DNA from: Branchiostoma belcheri
Taxonomy: Eukaryota > Chordata > Leptocardii > Amphioxiformes > Branchiostomatidae
Length of the DNA: 64,000 nucleotides
Assembly (NCBI RefSeq): GCF_001625305.1
Contig: NW_017804176.1
Span: 1,138,930-1,202,929 of the forward strand
Reading direction: 5' to 3'
The translations under genes and the position numbers were made by a program. The notes under the pieces are model-generated. The model had not been told where the DNA came from. It was given only the letters and a program-made list of their open reading frames with translations, and made no database searches. Below are positions 36,601 to 63,990 of the stretch, one piece after another; position 1 is the stretch's first letter; every line of letters begins with the position of its first letter.

Positions 36601-37901
36601 CAGATGAAGATAAAAGTACCAAGTCCGACACATCGCCCAACCGGAGGAGACAAGGAGACGCCATGTCCGAAGCAGAAAAGACGCTACGAGAAACCGCCTT
36701 AGATTACGAGATGAGATTCTGTGGGCACTGTAACACAACCACAGACATCAAGGAAGCCAACTTCTTCGGAAAGTAAGATGTCTAAAAACTTTTCCTTATT
36801 GAGTTGCTCTTTGTGTATCTAACTTATTTATTTATCCATCATTTATTTCTGTTTTATTTAAACAGGGTCGCTCATATCTTTGGCTTTGCACTCCTTTACA
36901 GTGGGGCCCTGGAAAACACACATTACATGTGACATGTGTTTATTTTAATGAGACATATCATTATCCACACTTTACATGCAATGGTAATCAAAAATTTGAC
37001 AGACGGGGCCATTACTCCTATGCTGACCATCACATTGTGCAGCAAGTTTCCTTGCCATTTCTGTGACTGTCACAGAATTTTGGGACATGCAGGGAGGCGT
37101 TGCTATAAAAAATTGTAAGAAATATGCACATTTGTAATGGACTAATGGTCAGTATTTTCTCCTCGTTATGCAGCAATGGTCAGTACATCGTTGCCGGGTC
37201 TGACGATGGGTCATTTTTCATGTGGGAGAAGAAGACGACGAACATCGTCCGTGTCCTGCGGGGCGATGACTCCATCGTCAACTGTCTGCAGCCCCACCCC
37301 AGCCACTGTCTCCTAGCAACCAGCGGCATCGACCCAGTTGTCCGACTGTGGAGCCCCAGGCCAGAGGTAATAAAAAAATAAAAAAAACACACACTGAGAG
37401 CATTTTTGTGTTCTTCTTCATTTTGTCCCGCAGGATATCTATAAGGAGTATGTTGATGAAGGTTAGACATCCAGGTAAAACAATATTCAAAGACAATTCA
37501 AACTCTACTACTGGATGAATAACTTCCGGACATTTTAGTGACATCTGTCACTCTTCTTCATTGTCACTAAATGAACTGAGAGCACAAGTTGACACTAATC
37601 ACGTGTGATTTCTAAGGAATGTGAATTTCTGAGGTTGTGTGGCAAAAAAAATTATCATGCAATAATTTACCATCACGTTGCATATTCTGACCAGTTTGTT
37701 TGTTTGTTTGTCCTTAAGGACGGGTCTAACGAGGAGCGTCTGGTAGAGGAGATGGAGTCCGCAGCACTGGCCAATCAGAAGAGGATGAACGCCGACCCCC
37801 TGGAGGTCATGCTGCTGAACATGGGGTATCGAATTACGGGCATCTCAGAGGGGTCCGATGACGAGACTGGGGACGGGCCTGCCCAGTGTCGGCCTAGCTG
37901 A
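30675..37901 (+). CDS. WDTC1: WDTC1 (WD40 and tetratricopeptide repeat protein 1 / Adipose), complete, 13 exons
   Basis: Exons: 30675-30722, 31427-31510, 31999-32045, 32508-32619, 32927-33114, 33483-33760, 34257-34478, 34942-35059, 35358-35543, 35906-36141, 36604-36772, 37174-37366, 37719-37901; total 687 codons plus TGA, close to the vertebrate length. Start MADTNITRLAG parallels the vertebrate WDTC1 start. WD40 repeats occupy the first half (GHSGCVNCLEWN, LASGSDDLNAIIW, GHQGNIFSVKF). Then come TPRs (LKLRANEVFCRQQFSLAIAL, LYGNRAAAYMKRGWDGD), the CGHCNTTTDIKEANFFG block, two more WD40 repeats (VAGSDDGSFFMWE, LATSGIDPVVRLW) and the conserved tail MLLNMGYRITG...QCRPS. Known role: a DDB1-CUL4 substrate receptor and chromatin-linked repressor of fat storage. 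Several exons have intronic echoes of their acceptor edges. Confidence 0.97.
31554..31919. repeat. Inverted-repeat element related to 8279-8772
   Basis: Left edge AGGGGTTGAAATACCCC and right edge AACTATTTCGACCCTTG are imperfect inverted repeats. TTGGTGCAxGTAA phrases recur in inverted orientation inside. No coding potential. Located in WDTC1 intron 2. Confidence 0.45.
32080..32160 (-). repeat. Possible LINE 3' tail in WDTC1 intron
   Basis: On the minus strand GTGCAATAAACTTTGACTTGACTTGACTTG ends in a short tandem repeat after an AATAAA signal, typical of CR1/L2-like 3' ends. No open frame is preserved beside it. Confidence 0.35.
32463..32491 (+). repeat. Echo of WDTC1 exon 32508-32619 acceptor end
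   Basis: GCCAGTGGTTCAGATGACCTGTATG repeats the exon sequence at 32513-32541 (CTAGTGGTTCAGATGACCTGAATG), ~50 bp upstream. It still encodes ASGSDDL in one frame but has no good branch site or acceptor before it. Confidence 0.75.
35192..35238. repeat. Perfect 23-bp palindrome with one-base loop
   Basis: Bases 35192-35214 and 35216-35238 are exact reverse complements around a single T. The arms contain GTTAACCCACAGTG. It lies in a WDTC1 intron amid diverged CTAACCCAYGGTAATA repeats (about 35070-35190), from which it probably arose by inverted duplication. Confidence 0.9.
35727..35904 (+). repeat. Two upstream echoes of WDTC1 exon 35906-36141
   Basis: Beginning near 35733 and 35825, GGCATGGACAACTATTCCCC and AGGGATGGAGATATCTATTC match the real exon start AGGGATGGAGACATCTATTC at 35905. 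Each is preceded by a T-rich TTTACTGTT tract like the real acceptor. The closer copy keeps a TTAG acceptor and ~46 bp of near-identical exon; the farther is more diverged. Confidence 0.8.
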
Positions 37902-37916
37902 TCCTGGCGACATGCA

Positions 37917-37964
37917 CGGACACACACACATACACACTCACACACATACACACGAACAAACACT

Positions 37965-38008
<44 letters not shown>

Positions 38009-38096
38009 CACAGTCACTCACACACACATATTACACACACGTGTGTATATGTCTATGTCACACACACACACACACACACATACACAAACACACAAT

Positions 38097-38139
<43 letters not shown>

Positions 38140-38160
38140 ACACACACACACACACACACA
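37917..38160 (+). repeat. (CA)n microsatellite in WDTC1 3' UTR
   Basis: Long interrupted CACACA runs start 16 bp after the WDTC1 stop codon and continue for ~245 bp. They create artefactual His-Thr open frames. Likely transcribed within the WDTC1 3' UTR. Confidence 0.95.
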
Positions 38161-38523
38161 GTTCAGACCTACCAAGTGTTGGCCAAGTTGACTCTGGCAA
38201 GGCTGCAGCTGTGGTGACTTCTGTGTTGCTAGTGTTATTTTCTGGTCCCTTCTATGCCATTTGTACATCTATACAAACCTGTTGGCATTATTTTTGTAGG
38301 ACGATGATCATTTTCAGACAAAACGTAAGAAGTCCTAAAGATCCTGGCTCAGAGGAAGCTGGGAAATCTAACTAGTTTACTTTGGTGTAAGGTACAGTAC
38401 CTAGTACAATTACTGGTAATTTATGATGTTAGAATGGAAAAAAACAGTAAAAGAATTTTTTTAAAGGAAAGGGAACAAACTTCCGTTTTTTACTTGCAGG
38501 TTCCTGAATCCTATTTACGATGA

Positions 38524-38815
38524 CCATTGGCCGATGGCACTTCCTTCCAGCCAATCAGGTTGCATGATGTGATCTTAAAGTTTGTCACAGTCCCATTAAC
38601 CAATCAGGGCCTATGATGTCACAGTCCCACCAACCAATCAGACCCCCAGTTGTCACTTTCCCACCAAAAAATCAGAAACTAAGACGTCATAACTCCCACC
38701 AACCAATCAGACCCCATGATGTCACTTCCAACAACCAATCAGAATCTAAGACATCATCGCCAACACCCCCAACCCACACTAAGCAATCAGGCACTGTGAC
38801 TTCTCAGCCACATCA
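38524..38815 (+). repeat. CCAATCAG / TGATGTCA minisatellite in WDTC1 3' UTR
   Basis: About seven imperfect ~40-bp units of the form CCACCAACCAATCAGANNCC...ATGATGTCAC (CCAATCAG-type cores near 38552, 38601, 38633, 38702, 38734 and 38783). It lies in transcript sense between the WDTC1 stop and its candidate poly(A) signal. The CCAATCAG core is the same as in the OCRL 3' array. Confidence 0.8.
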
Positions 38816-38979
38816 GAATCATGCACTTTGAACAGTAAAATGAACAATAGGATGTCAGGTCCTGAAGTCCAGAAATGAATTTCGTTCCCTTTACACTAAA
38901 TGAAATTAAGATAGCCCCTATAAGATATAGGGTCTCTCAGGATCCCGAGTTATTTACCTTGTATATGTGGTAGAAAGCC

Positions 38980-38985
38980 AATAAA
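38980..38985 (+). terminator. Candidate WDTC1 polyadenylation signal AATAAA
   Basis: A consensus AATAAA followed ~20-50 bp later by a T/GT-rich stretch. It would give a 3' UTR of ~1.1 kb including the CA repeat and the CCAATCAG array. No better signal lies between the stop codon and this site. Confidence 0.55.
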
Positions 38986-38999
38986 GCAACTTGTCTGAA

Positions 39000-39755
39000 A
39001 ACTACTCAGTGTCTTTCTCAGGATAGCTGTGTTGAGACTAGCCTCCTTTGCAGGCATTCCGGGAGCGGTCGGAATTTTTGGGGGGGAGGGACAAGTTTTC
39101 TGATCGCACGTTTGATTGCACTTCGATCGCACACGCTTAGAACTATGGCCGCCTCCCCTGGTATGCAACACTAGTACTATTACTAGTCTTAAGATTTTTT
39201 ATGCATCAGTTATGAGCTATGATGTTCAACACGTGCAGAGAAAATACCCGCAGATATTAACCTTCATGTATCAATTTTACACATTGTCAACATTTCGTGT
39301 TTTTTATTCACATGCACGTGTGCCAAAAGCACGCACGGTTACACAAATCAGGACGCCCCAGGCTTCTGCAAAGGCCCTCGAAAACCGGTCCAACAAGGTT
39401 TGCACTGTTTGATAACTCAGTCTGGAGCTTTGTAGTACATAAATCATGCATATGCGCGCTGTTTAGAAATCGGGAGGTCAGAAAGGTCAACCCAACAAAA
39501 TATCCTAAGTGGCATCAAGGAGCGTTTAGCTAGATTTAAGAATCTAGCAGCTCCTTGGTGGCAGCTAGTATTTTTTGTGTGATGACCAGGCAATGTTGCA
39601 AATTAAAAAAAAATATATGATAAAAAAATATTATTCAATCTAAAACGCCGACAAAGCATTTCAACTGAACATATGTTTGCCCCACGATTTCCGGTGTTAC
39701 CTGTCTTCCTCTCAGGTTGACAATTAAGGTTGGAGGGGGGAGGCAACCTTAAACG
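39000..39755. other. Intergenic, no gene recognised
   Basis: Between the WDTC1 poly(A) signal and the patatin-like gene there is no clear coding exon. A hairpin-like pair (TAGCTAGATTTAAGAATCTAGCAGCTCC) occurs near 39528. The last 100 bp should include the promoter or 5' UTR of the next gene. Confidence 0.5.
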
Positions 39756-42700
39756 ATGTTCGCGCATGCGTTTGGCCTAATTGCAGGTAAGCTTGCGTTT
39801 GGAGACAAGGTTAAGGCGGGACTAGACGCGATGTTGGCACAGGCGCCGCCAAAAACTGCCGGGCTGCCGGAGGTTGGAGGGGAGAAGTTCTCCAACTACG
39901 ATTTTCCCTTCGAGAACCTTGTGTTGGAAGGGGGAGGGGCCAAGACGATCGCACACATCGGAGCACTCAAGGTGGGTACGTCTGCAGCACAGCGTAGTGG
40001 TGCAAGCAAGAGTCAATCTAGTCTGAGTGCCAGTATACGGGCCAGCTATATACATGGCCAGTATACAGGCTAGCTCCTCGGTTCCAGGGCCAACATTTCC
40101 GCAAGGACATTTTCCCATAGACACCCCCACAGACGCTGAGTAAAAGTTGCCCAGGGTCTACCTAAGGAACTGGGCAGTGTACTGGCCCTGACAACAGTCT
40201 GGCATCCAGGCTAGCTATAACGAGTCGGGCCCAAAGAATAATTCTTGAATAATGTTTTAGTATCCCACAAAAAAGACACTCTGCAGCACCTTGTTGTGAT
40301 TGCATAACCTTGTGTTCATGAACTAACAAACTCCTATACATGTATTTGAACAGCGTAGATTCTGTGATTGTCAAATAACCGATTTTTTTGTTAATAATCA
40401 TGGCCAAGGATAATACAAAGGAGTTAAGTAAATACATAAAAAAAGGTTTAAGTCTACATTTAAGACAAAATGAAGTGCGGTGATCCAGTCGCGAGATTCA
40501 CCAAGATGTCCCTGTTCCCCAAGGTTTGTGTATTTCCGGGTCACTGCACTAAACGTCCCTGTCCTACAGGTACAACACAAGCCATACGACTGGTAGTTAT
40601 TACACCCGTGTGCCTTCATTGCTCATAATATGTTGTAAATACTGCTCGGATGAAGAAAATTGAGGGTCGATGACCATTTTTTTTTTAGTTTGAGGTATCA
40701 ACCTGATAGACAGGTACTTGGTATAGCTCGGTAGCGACTTTCAGAACCAACAATCGAAAAGTATCTGTGAAGTAAGAATGGGCTACACATAAAGAAACGG
40801 GGAAACTCCTGTGACCCATTAATTAAAAGAACTAATTTACTTAATGGGTGAATACAATTGTAGAGTAAAACCCCAAGGCTTGTTGCTTGGGCCGTGTGGA
40901 CCCGTACTTCAAAAAGAAAAGGCCTGACACGGACAGAGCAAGGTTATTGTTGTAATTATATACATTTATCTGGTACAACAGTATTGCTTGGGGTGTCTGG
41001 CTTGCAAGCAAGGATATGTATTTCATGTCCAAGTAGCGACGGTTTCATAGCCTAGTTACCAAACCTATTATAGCTCCCGAGTCCTACATCCTCTCCTCTA
41101 TTTGCGAAGAGGATGTTCTACTCGGGAGCTATGATAAATTTGGTAACCAGCAACCAGAGCCAAAATAGTCGAGAACCATGGAATTTTCAAATCAAATCTT
41201 TATTCAGTAAGGATCTCACGGACAACACACCCGAATTTCGTCCTTATTACAAAGAATTTCCAGTATGGATCACATTTAAAAATTAATTCTTTGTTGCCAA
41301 CATGATGTATACGTAACCAACACTAATATTTATTGTAGGTACTTGAGGATGCAGGGCTTATGGACCAGGTCCGCCGCCTGGCGGGAACCGGCGCAAGCGC
41401 AATCCTGGCCGGCCTGGTGTCACTCGGCATGACGTCAGAAGAAGTACTGGACCAACTGAGACATGTGGACATGGACGACACAGTCCTGGGTAAGAGAATA
41501 TCTTAATTTGTCGTTTTAACAGTTGAAGCTTGTTCACAAACACATTTTATACTTGTTTTGCATACCATCACCATGTCCATGGAATGTTCTCACAACTTTT
41601 CTGATTTTTAGAATGTCCTTCTATCACAGAATGTCACTTTCAAAACATCTGATGACTTTCTAACTGCTCTCGTTCCCATGTAGACGGACGTTGGTGGTTG
41701 CCATGGAAAACCAAGTACGCGGGCATGATGTTCGACATCCTCTTCAACTTCGGCGCATGTCCGGGCACCAAGTTTCTCGACTGGTACGGACAGGTGATCG
41801 AGAAACACCTGAAGAAGCTTGGAATGCAGCACCTGGGGCTGGACAAGGACATCACCTTTGCTCAGGTTAGCTCCTTATTAGGAAGTTTGCAGCCACGTGA
41901 CTATGACGTCATGTAGCGTCCACCATGTTGGTGGGTTAAAGATGTACTCAACATCATTTGAGAAATGATCTGAATTTTTTTTTCATTTCATTTTCCCCCA
42001 GCTAAAGCTTAATTACTTTCACGGCAATAGGTAATAACTTTGATGGTACTGTACCCGTTCTGCAGGTGTATGAGGTGTTCCGGAAGGAGCTGTGTGTTGT
42101 GGTGTATAACGTGTTGTTGTACCCGTTCTGCAGGTGTATGAGGTGTTCCGGAAGGAGCTGTGTGTTGTGGTGTCTAACGTGTTGTTGTACCCGTTCTGCA
42201 GGTGTATAACGTGTTGTTGTACCCGTTCTGCAGGTGTATGAAGTGTTCCGGAAGGAGCTGTGTGTTGTGGTGTATAACGTGTTGTTGTACCCGTTCTGCA
42301 GGTGTATGAAGTGTTCCGGAAGGAGCTGTGTGTTGTGGTGTATAACGTCCAGTTTGGGAGGGAGACCTACTGCCACGTCAAGACCACGCCTCTGCTCAAG
42401 ATCCGGGAGGCTGTGCGCATGTCCATATCCACGCCAGGTGATCATGACTCTAGATTTCTATGGTTTTATTTTTCGCGATTGTTGTTCTACTTTCATTTTT
42501 CATTTTTGTCAAGGAAATGTTACCCAACCATGCAATTGTGGATAGGGGAAGTGTGTAATTCAGAAATTGTTCAACAGATCAAGTATGCAGTCGTATCCAC
42601 TATATATTTAAGGCAACAAATGAAAAGTGGCCGTGAATGACTAACACTACGTGCTATAATTAGTCTCATGACCCATGGCCACAGCAGATTTGAGATTGAA

Positions 42701-45700
42701 AACTATTGCGGCTTTTCTTCCTGCTCTTGCACATTTATTTCTTTCGTGTTATTTTGTATAATTTTTCATTATGTATGTATGTGCTAAATGAAAATAAATA
42801 AATAAGAATATGTAAAATCTTCTCCTTTGTGCCCAGTTGTGTTCGAGCCTTACACGCTGCCGGGCGGCCATCTCCAGTACATGGACGGAGGCCTGTACTC
42901 AAACTTCCCCATCTACTGCTACGACGGTGAGCATGGCGTTATTATAAACATACCATTTACATAGACCATTTACTCTTGATGTCTCCGGGATATAGACATC
43001 AAAATATGCATAAACGTATAATGTGTCTCGTCACAAAGTTTTCATGCACATCTTCTTGAAAGAGAATCTCAAAGCTACAATTGTACTGACCATTCACACA
43101 TTCTTGAGAATCTATAGCCAAACGTCACATTATATTATTTATTTACACAAATTTCTAAAGTACATGGTGTAATCATGAAATATGTAGCTACAGCCATATA
43201 CTTTGTGATTCTTGATTCTACACATGGCCGCTATTTCACTACAGGCTGGTGGCTGTCCATGGACAAAGAGAACACCTTCTTCCAGCGGATGCGGAAGGAG
43301 GTGGACAAGGATAAAGTCAGGCGGTTTTTCTACCCAGAATACAAGCAGGATCGCTTTAAGGGCGACCAGGAGACTAGAAAGAAGACTCTTGGTCTACTTC
43401 TGGTAAGACTCGTGTAACCTACATATCAACATGTATTTCATCTCACCTGGACATCTTTAATCATGACCTCATTGAAAAGTGGACAGCAGGCCGATTTGAT
43501 GAAATCCAACTTAACATAAATGATATCTGCTCACAAGCAACATAAAACATCAGAAATTGCACAAGGAACTGTAATGCAATGTTGTTGTTGTTAAAGTAGC
43601 GCGAGTCGTCGTCTTTCTTCTGCTTCTGTGCTACCCTGACGTATGACATTGCCTTGATCTGTGACAGTTCTCGGAGAACGACCGTGAGCCGTACCAGGAT
43701 GACTTCCAGGCACGACTGGACAAGCTGGGCAGCGTGGACCCCTACTTCAAGAAGGAGAGACCTGACACGGAGAGAGCAAGGTTATTATTATGTAGAGATA
43801 GAAAGTTAGATTTGTAGAACGTAGAACTTCATTGTAGTATATGGTTTAATACCATTACTCAATCACATCCTCTACTCAAGGTTCTTGTCAATGTCTGTTT
43901 GAAGTTGCAACAAAGCTTTTCATTATTCATTATTTTAACTATATGTCTGGTACAACAGTGTTGCTTTGGGTGTCTGACTTGCAAATTTGTATATTTCATG
44001 TCCAAGTAACGACGGTTTCACTGACGGTGGGTGGAAGGTGGTTTTGTCAGTTGATTGATAGGGAGGACATACATGTACAGGCCTCGAGGTTACCCAGCAC
44101 GCGCCGGGTAGTATGTGAAGGAAAGTGGTGTAATAAAAAATAAACAGTCATCAATCCACAGTTCCAATACGTTCACATACCCCAAACGCTGATTTCGTCT
44201 TCTGTGTTGTTTGTAGAAATTACACGAAACAACAATGGGAGAGTAAGAAGACCCACGACGCTTCCATCGCCAGGTTCAAGACCATGCTGAAGCTGAAGGA
44301 AGAGAAGATCGACGAAGTGTTGAAGCTTCCTCCAGAAGAAAGACTGGACCGTTTCCTGGAGGTATGGTCCAGAGTATGAAACAGTAGACAAATGTACGTC
44401 TTGCTAAATATGTACATGAATATCTAATTGATTGGCACCCTTCAGTTTTGTCAACGATATGCTTTGCTGTATGAAATATCATATTTGAGAATGATCTTAG
44501 ATCTTTGTGTTCGTCCAAGCTCTTTACTGACGAGGATATAGCCGACATCGCCACGACTCGGGAGGGCGCCTTCCATGTTCTGTTCATGGATAGCAACGGC
44601 GAGGTGAGAGCAGACCAGAACTAGCATACCCTCTCCTCATTAAAAAAACTCATATTACCCTTATGGTTCCGTAGTGGTTTTTACTAGAAGTGCCACTGCA
44701 TGTCCTTGTCAGTACATGTGATATCATCCAATTGCTTGCGTTTCTAGCTGTGCTAGAGTACCACTAAACAACTCCGCCAGGTCCAATATGCTGTGTGTTA
44801 GGAAATACATGTTAAGGGGTTGACAAGAGATTGACGCCTGTTGATAGCTTTTTTGCAAATCTCCAAGCACATTTTTCGGGGGGCAAAGTCTTGACCAACT
44901 GGCCCGTCCGTATTCAATAGACAAGGCACTATCTGGTCGTCTTGCCTACCGGATGCTGTATTGCTGGCTGGATACGGTTTTGCCACCCTGTATAAGATTT
45001 GTACCATTTTGCGACCATCCTCAGATAACGGACCAGAACGTCACCAACATCTTTGAGAACTGGGCGGCGTTCCAGCTGACTCGTCAGGAGGTCCTGCGGG
45101 AGAAGCCGGTCAGCTCGCCGAGACAGCTGTACGGGCAGCTCATGGACTTCATCGGGAAGGGAAACGCTCTCATGGTGTGTGTCTGTGTGTCTGTGTGTGT
45201 TATATTGAGCGTGTACGCCTCTATGCTATTGGAAGCATTAAGTGTACAGCGTGTGCAGGTATTGAAAACAAAAACGTCGTCTTTGAACATTTATACGTAA
45301 AGTTGTAATTTAGTAAATAAGTTGTAACGCCCTCCTCTTCCCGCAGGAGGATGACGTGAAAAGATGTGTGGGTATTGACGTGGACTATGTGGACATGCTG
45401 GACTTGGACCTGACCCTGGACGACCAAGCCTTTCTCATGAAGGTCAGCTAATAACCGACTGATATAACTCACCAACTCACTCATTCCAGTCAAGCTCGGT
45501 CCTTTATAGTTATGCCTTTCCATATTTCTGTCTTCCATACCTACAGGCAGTATAACCTTTAAATCCAAATCATATTTGAAAGTATGGTTGGTTCCTTGCA
45601 GCTTTAATCAGTAGGGTGTTGCTTATTTCGCGTTACGATTAACACATTGTTAATCTGTTATGTTGTAATTTTCATGTTCCAGAGAAAACTGCATTCCTTT

Positions 45701-45818
45701 TTATAGTGAAGATGTTTTGCAATACCAATGAAAAACCTAAAGTATATTCATTTTACAGCAAGGAGCGGCGGGAACGATTGCTTTCCTGAGGCAATACGTG
45801 GTGGACAACGACCTGTAA
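39756..45818 (+). CDS. Patatin-like phospholipase-family protein with altered nucleophile motif, 12 exons
   Basis: Exons: 39756-39971, 41339-41489, 41684-41865, 42302-42437, 42837-42926, 43245-43402, 43668-43780, 44217-44361, 44520-44603, 45025-45174, 45347-45442, 45759-45818; 526 codons plus TAA, phases consistent. The glycine-rich oxyanion loop LEGGGAKTIAHIGALK is at ~residues 57-72 and the catalytic-type DGG, in LQYMDGGLYSNFPIY, at ~245. Where patatins have GXSXG (typically AGTSAGAI) this protein has AGTGASAI: Gly90 replaces the nucleophile Ser and Ser92 lies two residues later. The C-terminal ~280 residues are charged and helical, unlike any domain I know. Patatins hydrolyse acyl esters of lipids at membranes; this member may be inactive or use a displaced serine. 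The start is the first in-frame ATG; TTGCAG at 39780-39785 could instead be an acceptor after an upstream exon. Confidence 0.85.
40882..41050 (+). pseudogene. Relic copy of patatin-like exon 7 end and following intron
   Basis: GTGTGGACCCGTACTTCAAAAAGAAAAGGCCTGACACGG...AGCAAGGTTATT matches the end of exon 43668-43780 and its donor. The following ~100 bp (TCTGGTACAACAGTATTGCTT...ATGTCCAAGTAGCGACGGTT) match intron sequence at 43946-44020. The copy lies in intron 1, ~2.8 kb upstream, and lacks ~140 bp found between the two blocks at the parental site. It has no acceptor of its own. Confidence 0.8.
41053..41149. repeat. Foldback hairpin (about 42-bp arms)
   Basis: GTTACCAAACCTATTATAGC...CCGAGT...ACATCCTCT is repeated in inverted orientation as AGAGGATGTTCTACTCGGGAGC...TTTGGTAACC with ~7 mismatches and a loop of ~12 bp. 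It directly follows the exon relic in intron 1 and looks like a miniature foldback element. Confidence 0.75.
41186..41260 (-). repeat. Possible LINE 3' tail
   Basis: Minus strand: GAGATCCTTACTGAATAAAGATTTGATTTG, an AATAAAGATT end of the CR1/L2 type, preceded by no preserved coding sequence. In an intron of the patatin-like gene. Confidence 0.35.
42051..42301 (+). repeat. 68-bp tandem array duplicating the acceptor and start of patatin-like exon 4
   Basis: The unit GTACCCGTTCTGCAG + GTGTATGAGGTGTTCCGGAA... recurs with exon-like starts at 42066, 42134, 42202 (truncated) and 42234, before the real exon at 42302; spacings 68, 68, 32 and 68 bp. Every unit keeps the pyrimidine tract, the CAG acceptor and ~50 bp of exon. 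Because 68 is not a multiple of 3, reading through would shift the frame, so only the last acceptor gives the intact protein. Confidence 0.95.
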
Positions 45819-47005
45819 CACGGCTTAAACATCAATTCACATGGAACAACCGTGTCAACGTTAACATGCGAATATCTCTTTTTGTGATGTTAGTTTCGTT
45901 TATTCATTTAATTCCGGCACCTGACCCATACATATATCAGAGAGAGGAATTGGTGTGAATATAAGATACTTTCAGTGTCCTGTGTCCTAGTAGGTTGTAC
46001 AAGTAAAAATTAAAAATGCAGTGGTTCACCCCACTGCGTCGAAGGTCTTCTTTAAAGACGCCATATTTGTGAGTGAGCTTTTCTTTGTTTATTCTCATCG
46101 GCATGGTCCTACATGGAGTCGGCGTTTGGACTAACGTAGGGGGACGGGGTAATCACATGACCCCTATACAATGATGTCATCAGATGTCATCTCTGATTAG
46201 CATAAAAGCATACCCGTGGCGCCTTTCCTTGGGGACGCTCCACACAAAAGGAAATCAACACACGTTAATTTGATGAAACCCCTGGAACTTTATAAAGTTG
46301 GATATAGGGAACAAGCACACATGTGTTATTCACTTTTTTTTTTAAATTGAGAAATTGGGACAACCGACTTTTGGTATGCCCACTATACTAAGGTCTACTC
46401 ACGGGACTTAGAACGGTTTTCAGCACCAAGGACAGTTCTGCCTAGTTTGAAATCCAGCAATGTATAGCCACTCCAAGCTTCCCTACCATTTCTATTTACT
46501 AAAGCTAATATGGCACTCCTGTCTGCAAATGCTGGTGATACGGCAGGCCACCACGATGTGTTTTTCTCAAGGCTGGATCACAAGAAATTGTGTGTGATGA
46601 ATAAGCAAATCGCTTCTACGAAGTTAATTGCCCATGAATATGAATAATTTATGAAGTGAAAACTGCGTCTCTCTCTTGATCTCACGCCCTTACAAACATC
46701 TGGCAATATCAAGATATTTTGCTGTAACTTCATAAAGTTGGAAACAAACACATTAATGTTCTTAACATCAATAACTGAGATATATAACATTATGTCACAT
46801 TACGCTGTAATAGAACCTATTATATATAGTCCATATTAATCCTTGTGTCGTTTCTCTGAGCTCTGTTTTTTTCAATCCGGTTGCTAGGCGTATAGCGTAT
46901 AGGCCCTCCACGGTCAATTGACTGATAGTTTGCGCACAGAATAGTGTTCCCGCTGCGCTGCTCACATCACAAAGGGACGTACTACACTTCTGGCGGGACG
47001 CAAAC
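45819..47005. other. Intergenic between patatin-like and polycystin-1-like genes
   Basis: No coding exon recognised. The left part should be the patatin-like 3' UTR. The right part, up to the ATG at 47006, should carry the promoter of the receptor gene; a TATTATATATAG string near 46818 is ~190 bp upstream of that ATG and too weakly placed to call. Confidence 0.5.

Positions 47006-63990
<16,985 letters not shown>

Noticed and set aside
37917-38268. His-Thr and Val-Cys rich open frames on both strands
   Set aside because: They are translations of the (CA)n microsatellite in the WDTC1 3' UTR.
42051-42301. CRISPR-like or satellite array
   Set aside because: The repeat is an exact duplication of a splice acceptor and exon start in a eukaryotic gene, without unique spacers.
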